Source of the DNA: Owenia fusiformis
Taxonomy: Eukaryota > Annelida > Polychaeta > Sabellida > Oweniidae
Direction of reading: 5' to 3'
DNA: 25,000 nucleotides
Assembly (NCBI GenBank): GCA_903813345.2
Contig: CAIIXF020000219.1
Coordinates: 1 to 25,000, forward strand
The translations under genes were made by a program, and so were the position numbers. The notes under the pieces were generated by a model, which saw only the letters and a program-made list of their open reading frames with translations, was not told the DNA's origin and did no database searches. Shown piece after piece: positions 17,154-25,000 of the stretch (its first letter is position 1; every line of letters begins with the position of its first letter).

Positions 17154-17290
17154 CACAGGCTGGTATCGAAAAATTTGTCCGCTGTGACGGAGCGTGCTAC
17201 TTTGCATAGAAACACTAAGAAACCCACAAAATTTATTTTTTTACTCATATGTTTCGCTATACCAAAGAAAGTTTCTTACTCCATGCAATG
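17154..17290 (+). repeat. Dispersed repeat, copy 1 (inverted partner 21448-21592)
   Basis: Shared blocks: ACAGGCTGGTATCGAAAAA, TTGTCCGCTG(T/C)GACGGAGCG, TTTGCATAGAA and TACTCATATGTTT. A 20-bp piece of it (GTC(C/A)GCTGTGACGGAGC) recurs at about 18620-18636. Confidence 0.6.
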
Positions 17291-17608
17291 GGTTAATACC
17301 CCGTACTGAGGCCCGGGTGTATACTGTCATTAATAAAAAAATCAGTCTTATTCTTATCCATTAAGCTTATAAAAGTTCGTCTTATTCTTATATACATGTA
17401 AGTATTCTAGTAAAACAGTACATGTATACAACACGCATTAACAACTTAGTACACTAGAACATTTTAAACATTTTTAACGTATTCCTGGGCCTCAGGTTAA
17501 TATCATTTGCGGGTAACTTCAACTTTTGTTTGAAGTCAAACAACGCTAAGAGTAAAAGCTTTTGAAAACGGCGCCGGGGTATCATACTCCAAAATGTGCC
17601 ATTTCTTT
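17291..17608. other. Unassigned AT-rich spacer
   Basis: GTCTTATTCTTAT occurs twice near 17344-17390. A short minus-strand frame overlaps the next element and is not called. Confidence 0.3.
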
Positions 17609-17610
17609 TA

Positions 17611-18485
17611 CACTCCCCTCCATAAGTTTGGCAACCTTTTTTCTCCATTGAACTACGTGTTAAAGCTTCTTTATGTTTGAATTTTTATTTACTTAACCGG
17701 CGATGAAATAACTTATTATATTGATGGAAACGTAACTTGACTTTATTTCCAATACCTCCAAATTTTCTCAATTTTTTTCCTCAATTACAATAGGTCGAAA
17801 ATTGATGATAAATTTGATGAATTTTTGAAAATCGTCATTCTCATGTAATCCAATGGGAAATGGAGGGTTCGGGGAAAATCAGAAATCAGGATATCTTTTC
17901 AGTAAAAGATTCAGCAAAAAATATTTTTATATAGAAAATTGATTTGTCTAACTTTTTTGAACACTAAGTGTTTAGTTTATTTGATGAATATTAAAGTTAC
18001 AGCGCTTCAAAGTCATTTCTGAAAATTATTTTTCGCCTCCTGTGTTATTTCAATGGGAGAGGTTTTTTGAAAAACAATTTTGACTTTAAAGCCCTATAAC
18101 TTTGTTGAACCTGAAGAAACATATCAATTTTTTGTTAAATAAAGTTAGCAAATTCAATTACCTGCCTAACTCGTATTTTTTGCAAGGACTCGGATGGATG
18201 GATATTCTGTCATATGACTTCCGGCAAACCTACCATTTCCCATTGGTTAACATGGGAATGTCGATTTTCAAAAATTCATCAAATTCATCATCAATTTTCG
18301 ACCTATTGTAATTGAGGAAAAAAATTGAGAAAATTTGGAGGTATTGGAATTAAAGTCAAATTACGTTTTCATCAATAGGATAAGTATTTTCATCGCAGGT
18401 TAAGTAAATAAAAATTCAAAGGTAAAGAGGCTTTAACACGTAGTTCAATGGGGGAAAAAGGTTGCCAAACTTATGGAGGGGAGTG
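17611..18485. mobile_element. Tc1/mariner-type MITE with ~250-bp inverted arms
   Basis: The left arm (17611 to about 17860) and right arm (about 18235-18485) are reverse complements over their full length, above 90% identical by eye. Termini read CACTCCCCTCCATAAGTTTG, and TA flanks both sides (17609-17610 and 18486-18487), as expected for Tc1/mariner targets. The ~370-bp centre contains a smaller inverted word (CAAAGTCATTT / TTTTGACTTTAAAG) and no transposase. The ORFs seen here are chance frames within the arms. A transcript through both arms would fold into a long hairpin. Good terminal preservation suggests relatively recent movement. Confidence 0.8.
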
Positions 18486-18487
18486 TA

Positions 18488-18886
18488 TTTCTTTTTAATG
18501 GTACAATATAGCCTAGTGACACGATAATGTTTACATATGTTCTCAGCACAATTATTAATGATATCTTGATGTATTGGGTATTTTTAATATTTTTTATAAA
18601 AAATAATGTTAACATTTTTGTCAGCTGTGACGGAGCAATTTTAACTGTGAACTACGTTAAGAATTTAAGATTCAAATTATATATTTTAAAAGTACACTTA
18701 GAAGAGAGAACATCACAAATCACTTTCGGCCTAAATTATGACAAGTAGCCTCTGGGAGATTCGGGGTAATGTAAATCTGAGATATAAAAACGACCACTCT
18801 TAGCATTTTCGGAGGTTTGTACTGAAATCAACATGAATCAACATGGTGTAAACTCAACATGATATTTCTTATACGCGACGTTTTCG
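18488..18886. other. Unassigned AT-rich spacer
   Basis: A 73-codon frame (18527-18748) is Ile/Asn/Lys-rich and not convincing. It contains the partial repeat copy at 18616-18636. Confidence 0.3.
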
Positions 18887-18962
18887 CCAAGACGTCTTCA
18901 CGGTGCCCGATACTACCCAACGTAAATCGTTCCGGACTTGTTTTTCATAATCATTTGGACTC
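18887..18962 (+). repeat. Inverted repeat arm, left (partner 21135-21208)
   Basis: CCAAGAC, CACGGTG(C/T)CCGA, ACTACCCAA, AAATCGTTCCGGACTTG and TTTTTCATAA(T/C)CATTTGGACT are shared with the reverse complement of 21135-21208. The arms are 2.2 kb apart and may be the termini of a larger element. Confidence 0.65.
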
Positions 18963-19840
18963 ATTTTAAAAGGGAATGAGATGAGACATTCATCAGAATG
19001 GCTCAAAAAGATAATACAATTCAATCGTTTAGAAAAATACATACATTAACTTCTACCTAAGACATTCTTTTTCATACCCACGTATCTATTTTGGTGATCG
19101 TGCCATCATAGATCATATTTATCGGCATTAAATAACAAAAAGTGCCAGAAATATGCTCTAAATCTCCATTAGTGTCATTTTACCAGGTTTAAACAAAAAA
19201 TCATTTTATATCGTGGAACATTATCCACTACATTAAAGATCGTATTAATATCTTAAGTATCTGTACCTTCAATTTGACATAAATGTCAGAAATGAACAAA
19301 GTGGAGTTAACGACGGCGAATGGTCATTATTCCGACACGGACTTGTCTTGTTATCACTAGGTGAACGACTGCGAATTGTACACTTAATGCTTTCGACGTG
19401 ATGAAAATAATGATTTGGAATTGTCTTGTAACGGTATTCATACGTTCTGTTGCTTAATAATTTGTCTATGCTTTTGAAAAAGTTGCATTTGGTATGTTTT
19501 TGTTTTACTATTCACACATTTTGTAATTTCAGTTCCTCGAAACAAGTGTCACGAATGTACTTTTAGAAGTGCAGACAAAAATATGTTCATTGAACATTTC
19601 GAGAGGGACTATCGCTCAGATTTATTTAGGCTTGACGTTCCTTTTCGTGAACATCCAATGCTGTAATTAAACTCCGAGTCGCTATAGCTAATAACGTTAG
19701 TACAGTTCATTGCTATGGGTCAATAAAAAGATGATAGAATCCATGTTTGTGCGGGCATAGAACGTATTTCGGTAATCAATGATGTTTGTATATATTCTTT
19801 CCAAAATATATGTGGTGCTCAAATTATTACTGTAAGTTTA
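18963..19840. other. Unassigned sequence between inverted arms
   Basis: No reading frame of note. GACACGGACTTGTCTTG near 19335-19351 is faintly like the arm sequence. Confidence 0.3.
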
Positions 19841-20109
19841 CAGTAAATCCTGTCTTAGTGGACACCTCTCTCGTAAAGAGGTAAAACCTATAGATTTAGG
19901 CCATTAAATAATTTAGTGCATTGAAAGTTAAAGGGAGAGTCTAAAGAAGAATTTGAGGCAATATTTGCATGCTGTGAGACAAAGTATAAAATAATTACAA
20001 ATAATAATTAACAAATCAAGTTGTTAACAATCCAGAGGCAAACTAGTAGATTTTTAACACTGTAATGAGTCATTACTAATGACCTTCGATACCAAGTCGC
20101 TACTACAAT

Positions 20110-20270
20110 CTCAGCTTAATGGCTAACCTTTATGGCTCAGGGGACTCGAGAGCGGGAGGTCCTGGGCTCGATTCCAGTATGGGGCGTTGTATTTAGCACA
20201 TTTTCTTTCGAGTCTAGTATCTGGCTTGGTACACTACAGCTCTCAGACTAGCGTGCCCAAGGGTCGTTAC
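20110..20270 (+). mobile_element. tRNA-derived SINE remnant
   Basis: TGGCTCAGGGGA (about 20133) fits a polymerase III A box and GGGCTCGATTCC (about 20164) fits a B box, at tRNA-like spacing. The acceptor and T stems do not pair properly, so this is not a working tRNA gene. The following ~90 bp (from CGTTGTATTTAGC to the TACACTACAGCTCTCAGACT segment) would be the SINE body. No 3' tail repeat or target duplication is clear. Confidence 0.55.
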
Positions 20271-20700
20271 AACAGTAAATAACGATTAAAACTAATTATT
20301 TCTTCTAAACTTTCACTAGACTTCTTGCTTAGCATTAATATAAGCATGAAAGTCATGAGGCAAACTTATGCTCACATTTTTCATAGGCAAATTAAAAATA
20401 GCGACGAGTGAAGTCTTAAAAAAGCGAAGAGGCAAAACACAAGAAAAAGTAAAAAATCAACTTTTCTTTCTACATGCATTCTTGCCCATTGAAAGTATCA
20501 AGTAAAGAACATGTATCTGTAATGATTTCCTAATTCAACATTGACAAGTATCTCTTAATACGTTTAATTATAATGATGATCATTCAGATAGTATCACTCA
20601 GACAACTTCTTCCACTGTCCTCATCCACTCTGATGATTTGTTGGAAATCTATAAAGTTTATGGAGCTGTTCCACACTTAAGAATGGTTCATTGTGTTCTA
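20271..20700. other. Unassigned AT-rich sequence
   Basis: No coding or repeat structure recognised. Confidence 0.3.
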
Positions 20701-20748
20701 CAAGTCAGAAACGTTCCAATAACACAAGTCAGAAACGTTCCAATAACA
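20701..20748 (+). repeat. Perfect 24-bp tandem duplication
   Basis: The unit beginning CAAGTCAGAAACGTTCCAAT is present twice head-to-tail without a mismatch (20701-20724 and 20725-20748), followed by AGTCAACGTC. Confidence 0.85.
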
Positions 20749-21134
20749 AGTCAACGTCATTAACTGGAATATTTAGTCACGCCCAAATGGTTAAATCTAA
20801 AAAATATTCTTTCGACAATTGCTACTCATTTAAACCATTTTAAATCATGATTTTCCTTCACAATATGGCTACTTTCATTATGAATCGTTGTATTTATTGG
20901 ATACAAGGCAGGCTGGTGATTATCAGACAAAATTGGTGCAAACACTGGCAGAATCGCTCACATCCCGAAATAACAAGACTATAGCAAACAGTTCGGACAG
21001 AAAAGGCGTTTGCGGGTGCCTGAAGTAAGGGTATATAGTATGGTAAGTTATCTAATTGTATTATATTTACATAAAATCAAGTAAAAGCAATTTCATAACC
21101 AAATTTACAAATCTACCTCTACTTTTTTCCATAA
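20749..21134. other. Unassigned AT-rich sequence
   Basis: No structure recognised up to the right inverted arm. Confidence 0.3.
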
Positions 21135-21208
21135 ATCAAGTCCAAATGGTTATGAAAAACAAGTCCGGAACGATTTTCATTGGGTAGTGTCGGACACCGT
21201 GGTCTTGG
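21135..21208 (-). repeat. Inverted repeat arm, right (partner 18887-18962)
   Basis: Reverse-complement match to the left arm, with about ten differences including a 3-base gap next to CACGGTG. Confidence 0.65.
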
Positions 21209-21447
21209 AATGTCACGTGTTGTGTAAATGGGGCTAATATGTATTTATTCGAAATAGCGCACAGACAATTCGAATTAAATCACTTAATTTCCGACTATTC
21301 TGATGATGACTTTAACTATGAAATAAAAAGAACATCCTATGATTTACTCGTGATATGATTTTAATCCACTCATGGATATTGATATCTGCACTCTCTCGCT
21401 ACGCATATCCTCTATATATATAAGATGATCCCGCAAATGATATATTC

Positions 21448-21592
21448 ATTGAATGGAGTCAGTAATTTTCTTTGATATAGCAAAACATATGAGTAAAAAA
21501 TAAATTGTGTGTATTTCCTAGTGGTTCTATGCAAAATAGCACGCTCCGTCGCAGCGGACAATTTTTTCGATACCAGCCTGTGGTTGAAATAG
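21448..21592 (-). repeat. Dispersed repeat, copy 2 (inverted partner 17154-17290)
   Basis: Reverse complement of 17154-17290 with scattered substitutions. It abuts copy 2 of another dispersed repeat at 21594, so the two may be parts of one composite element. Confidence 0.6.
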
Positions 21593-21593
21593 G

Positions 21594-21784
21594 TTTTCTT
21601 GTGTTGGACAGATAACATTTTTCTTTACTGGACAAATTTTAATTTGTATAATTATGAAAAGTGAACCAGTATAAAACTGATGAATATTCAAGTTTAAGAG
21701 AATTTTGTAATACCCTGCCATGTTATTTCCCCCGCCATCAGCCACCTGGTGGCGAAACTGGTAATAACTACCTACTCGCATCTG
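21594..21784 (+). repeat. Dispersed repeat, copy 2 (partner 4041-4245)
   Basis: Collinear with 4041-4245 in the same orientation. It contains GCCACCTGGTGGCGAAACTG and CTACCTACTCGCATCTGAG. The short frames here are by-products. Confidence 0.6.
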
Positions 21785-22214
21785 AGTGCGCAAAAGGATA
21801 TAAGCTTACAGTTTTAACGGTGACCGAATTTGAAATGAATCCTAGTGTGGAAATGTGTATTGACTGACAATTATTGAAATACTACTGAGATATAATAGAT
21901 AAACTGATCTAGGCCCATTGTTTGGTTTCAATGAGTCATCTTAAAATTAAAAGGAGATTTCCTGATTGGCCCATGTACATGTAGGCCTACTATACAAGCC
22001 AAGCTATTTTACACCAAACGCATGTTCCAACTTATTTCAAGAACTTTTTGACGTATTTGGGACATCTCAAAATCAGTAAGAGGATCAAAAACGGATGGCT
22101 CAATCTTTAAAGCTCTCTTTCTGGGCAACACGATGAAAAAAACGAAAACTCCATAAAGCATGTAAAAAGTCCAATACAAGTCAATATAAAATATGGATAG
22201 CCGTTGTTATCATT
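21785..22214. other. Unassigned AT-rich sequence
   Basis: No structure recognised apart from CCATGTACATGTAGGCC near 21970. Confidence 0.3.
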
Positions 22215-22600
22215 TAAAGAAATATTGCGGCGTTTTGAATATCACTAGATCTTAATGGAGTCAAATAAATCCAGCGCCTTTACTAGAGGGAAGGAATGCA
22301 GATGAAGTCAATAAGTTAAATATGAGTTGAAGATCATGGCGACTAGATCCTCATGGAACCATGTAAACCAAGCGCGTTTACAGGAGGGAAAAATGTTGCC
22401 TAGATGATGTCAAGAAGTATTACGGCGTCTTGAATATCACGGGATCTTCATTGAGCCAGATTTCTCCAGCGTCTTTACTGGATGGACGGAATGCATGTGA
22501 TTTTAAGAAGTATTACGGCGTCTTGAATATCACGAAACCTCATGGAGCCAGATAACTCTGGATTGGAGGAATGCATATGATTTCAAGATGTACAGAGCCG
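22215..22600 (+). repeat. Degenerate tandem repeat, ~80-105-bp units
   Basis: Units start at about 22215, 22310, 22413 and 22508. Recurring blocks are AAGTATTACGGCGTCTTGAA, TATCAC, ATCTTCATTGAGCCAGAT, CCAGCGTCTTTACTGGATGG and GGAATGCATGTGATTT. The third and fourth units are most alike, the second is the most diverged, and a fifth fragment (about 22588-22620, GAGCCGTGGAAATATGGTGA) may end the array. It is non-coding in all frames. Confidence 0.65.
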
Positions 22601-22956
22601 TGGAAATATGGTGATCAGTTTGTATTGTAATAGATAACGAAGGCTAAGGCGCAAAATTATTCTACTCCAGTACAAGAAAAAAATTACGCACTCCATCATG
22701 AGTTTAAGAAAATCAACACGTTTGCGAACAAATACACTGGTACCACACTTTTAAAACTAGAGGCGAAACGGATCCTTTTCGGAAACAAAATGTCGCAACC
22801 TTGAAGATACGACCTTTCTTTTTTCCTTATTTTCACTAGTTGTAGGCAGAATCTCAACGATACTATTTTTCACAAACTTGTATCAGTATCATATGTTCAA
22901 AGAAAATCTACATATATTTGAGAGAGAATTGTTCAGAAGACGATAGAATCATCGAT
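22601..22956. other. Unassigned AT-rich sequence
   Basis: No structure recognised. Confidence 0.3.
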
Positions 22957-23050
22957 AATAGAGCGATTTCGCAACTCACTTATAGCATGTTTATTATTCT
23001 CGTATAACGTATATTAAGTTATAAAGCGTTTGATCACGTCATCATTTATT
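22957..23050 (+). repeat. Inverted repeat arm (partner 23629-23734)
   Basis: AATAGAGCGATTTCGCAAC (22957) pairs with GTTACGAAATCTCTCTATT (23716-23734), and ACGTCATCATTTATT (23036-23050) with AATAAATGATGACGT (23629-23643). The middle is diverged. AATAGAGAGATTT also occurs at 23303. Confidence 0.5.
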
Positions 23051-23628
23051 GCCGGTTCCATTTACACCACTCTCTCCTGTCTCTAGTGAATATCTCCCCA
23101 CATACTCTACTGATTTCTATATACATTGCCCTTTCTGTAGTTAGCACCTACCACCACTGAACGTTATTTCTCGGGCGCACAAATGTTCAATGTACTCAGG
23201 TTTTACTGTACTTAACATTAACATTGTGAATGTTTATATTTTTAAAAAGTCAGTCTTAATCGATAGTTATTTATATGAATTATCATAATACAAATGACGT
23301 ATTAATAGAGAGATTTTGCTCATAAATGATAGCACGTTAGAAGGATAAGCGAATTGAAATTTTGCATTTTGCAAAACTATGTTCATATACGCATAGAAAT
23401 ATATATTTTATCAATCAATTCTAATGTTCTTTTCACCAAAAATGATTTTTTTCTCATCCAAAATTCCTTGTTTATAAGGTGGATTGGATAGTGATATGCC
23501 TTCATGCAAGTATCATTATGATTATCTACCAATTACTATGTCTAAACGAGATAAGTCTTAACTCACCCATTATTAACAACCTTTAATTAATAGGCGATGG
23601 CTCCTTATAAATGGATAAAGTGCTGCGT

Positions 23629-23734
23629 AATAAATGATGACGTAGTCACAGTGGTAGTACACACATTTTTAAGTTTTAAACATAAGGGCTATATAAACAC
23701 GATATACGTAAGTGCGTTACGAAATCTCTCTATT
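23629..23734 (-). repeat. Inverted repeat arm (partner 22957-23050)
   Basis: Reverse complement of the left arm at its two edges, with indels in the middle. The pair encloses about 580 bp of AT-rich DNA without a gene. Confidence 0.5.
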
Positions 23735-24999
23735 TTCTTTCATAAACTATTTATATACGAGTGAGATCCTCAAATTGTACTCCGTTTTGCTTTAGCAATT
23801 AACAAATGTTGTTGATGATGAATGATATCACTATTTAAATAATAACGAAACTAATGTTTATAACACGATATTGATTGACATTGTCGCATGAATAAATCGA
23901 TCTTATTGTTGAATTACATAATGTGCTGCTTGCAACAGTTTTTTATGATTTACATATCTGATAACAACACATCCGATCATTTCAAGCCTAAATGTTCCTA
24001 TTTACCCACAATCGCTATTTAACCGTAACACAGCTGGACTGGGTATACATTGATAAATTGCAGAAATTAGTAAGTCATAAAATAGTAGGTTAATCCGGTA
24101 GCCGACAGCTGGAAGTTGGATTCGCAACTAATAATGAGTGGTTATATTTATATAATTCATATTATTCTCAATAATTTACAAAAAAGAGAACAATAAGCTT
24201 CACATCGTTACAATTAGACAAGTCATTTGACAACAACTGAGAGTATATACTAGTCTATTTGGTATACCAGTTAATTCATCCATTTTCACTATCGTTAAAG
24301 ACGCTTTAAAGTGTTAAGACTAAGTGACGAGAGCGAAATATTTCTCTTTATTGTTGTATCTTGACTTGAGAAGTAAATTAAGGTGCCATGGAAGTTAACA
24401 GGAAATGACAAAACAAAAAGTGACAAAACCATGCTGGATTTTGAACATTTTTTGAACCAAGAAAGCAGAGTTCTGTTTGGACCTCCAGTCAGTTTAACTA
24501 GTTCCACATGTCATTTACATGACCGGGAACACAATGGAAATGGTCAGAATGACCATGAACATGATGATATAACCTTTTCAGCCCTCTGAAAATGTGACTG
24601 AAAAATAGCTAAGAGTAGGTGCTCAGGAAAGGTCACTGAACAGAATCTTTTGACTTTTTCAGAAAATGAGCAACCATTTGGCTTATTAGTATTGATTATG
24701 CTATTTGTTTTTATTTGTCTATTCCTTATTTATGGTTTATCGGATGATTGTTAGATGTTAATAAGGTACTTTCAAAATTATACTTAACAATACAGTTAGA
24801 CAAACAGAGTACCTTATGCATTTTTAGGGGTTAGGTATAGCAGAGTGTATATGCGTGGAATTATCAAAAACATCTGCATCGCCACTGATATCAATATTAT
24901 TAATACTGAGGGATCACGAACACTGTCGTAAAATTAACCAAAGAAACGTTCATTATTATATGGTATATGAAAATTAGGTGGATTTTTTTTATTCCATAC
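23735..24999. other. AT-rich sequence, little structure
   Basis: I see no convincing coding region. Opposing frames of about 70 codons at 24295-24589 overlap each other and show no domain. The only structure is a perfect 10-bp inverted pair, ATAAGGTACT (24761-24770) and AGTACCTTAT (24808-24817). Confidence 0.35.
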
Positions 25000-25000
25000 A

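Larger units (their letters stand above)
19841..23208. mobile_element. Possible large pogo-like element or two unrelated ends
   Basis: CAGTAAATCCTGTCTTAGTG begins at 19841 after TA, and CAGGTTTTACTG ends at 23208 before TA. The left end closely resembles the pogo-like terminus at 5870. CCTGTCTCTAGTGAATATCTC near 23077 echoes the left subterminal sequence. The 3.4-kb interval holds no transposase and includes other repeats, so the ends may instead belong to different truncated copies. Confidence 0.3.

Noticed and set aside
20120-20195. A functional tRNA gene
   Set aside because: The A and B boxes are present, but acceptor and T stems do not pair and the anticodon arm is not clear; a tRNA-derived SINE fits better.
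24295-24589. Opposing ORFs of about 70 codons
   Set aside because: They overlap on both strands and neither has recognisable content.

Overview
The window looks like a gene-poor stretch of a metazoan nuclear genome, most likely a marine invertebrate (a bivalve or other lophotrochozoan is my best guess). It is AT-rich, shows no bacterial operon structure, and is packed with decayed transposons of several eukaryotic classes, long poly-C/poly-G tracts and frequent ACATGTAC-type words. The taxon is inferred from general character; no single sequence proves it. I find no intact, recognisable host gene.

Layout, left: 1-577 holds two overlapping unrecognised reading frames. 955-1930 (minus strand) is the 3' end of an R2-like non-LTR retrotransposon: a zinc knuckle, then a restriction-like endonuclease domain, with an in-frame stop. 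2143-2340 is a fragment resembling a Myb/SANT DNA-binding domain, followed by an AATAAA signal and a short A-run. 2618-3817 is a frameshifted Ty3/Gypsy gag-pol remnant (two zinc knuckles, protease, start of RT). 4659-5699 is a second LTR element: probable 5' LTR, a tRNA-Leu-like primer binding site, and a broken gag.

Middle: 5870-6716 is a pogo/Tigger-like non-autonomous element with a TA target duplication. 7059-7508 is an unrecognised ORF. 7883-8122 is one of two nearly identical 240-bp repeats, with its partner inverted at 16401-16640. 10504-10996 is a PIF/Harbinger-type MITE with TTA target duplications. 11741-13170 is a satellite-like array built from alternating A and B half-units.

Right: several foldback structures (13761-13812, 14410-14542), a palindrome-rich GATGCATCGAT cluster (15925-16105), an 875-bp Tc1/mariner-type MITE with ~250-bp arms (17611-18485), a tRNA-derived SINE (about 20110-20270), a degenerate ~95-bp tandem repeat (22215-22600) and scattered inverted repeat pairs. 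23740-25000 is AT-rich sequence with almost no recognisable structure.

The genes do not form a pathway. Autonomous elements (R2-like, Gypsy) are broken, while non-autonomous DNA elements keep clean termini, so the most recent activity was probably of MITE type driven by transposases elsewhere. The best candidates for a second look are the A/B dimeric satellite, the ~98%-identical 240-bp inverted pair and the palindromic GATGCATCGAT cluster. None is shown to be a new biological system.
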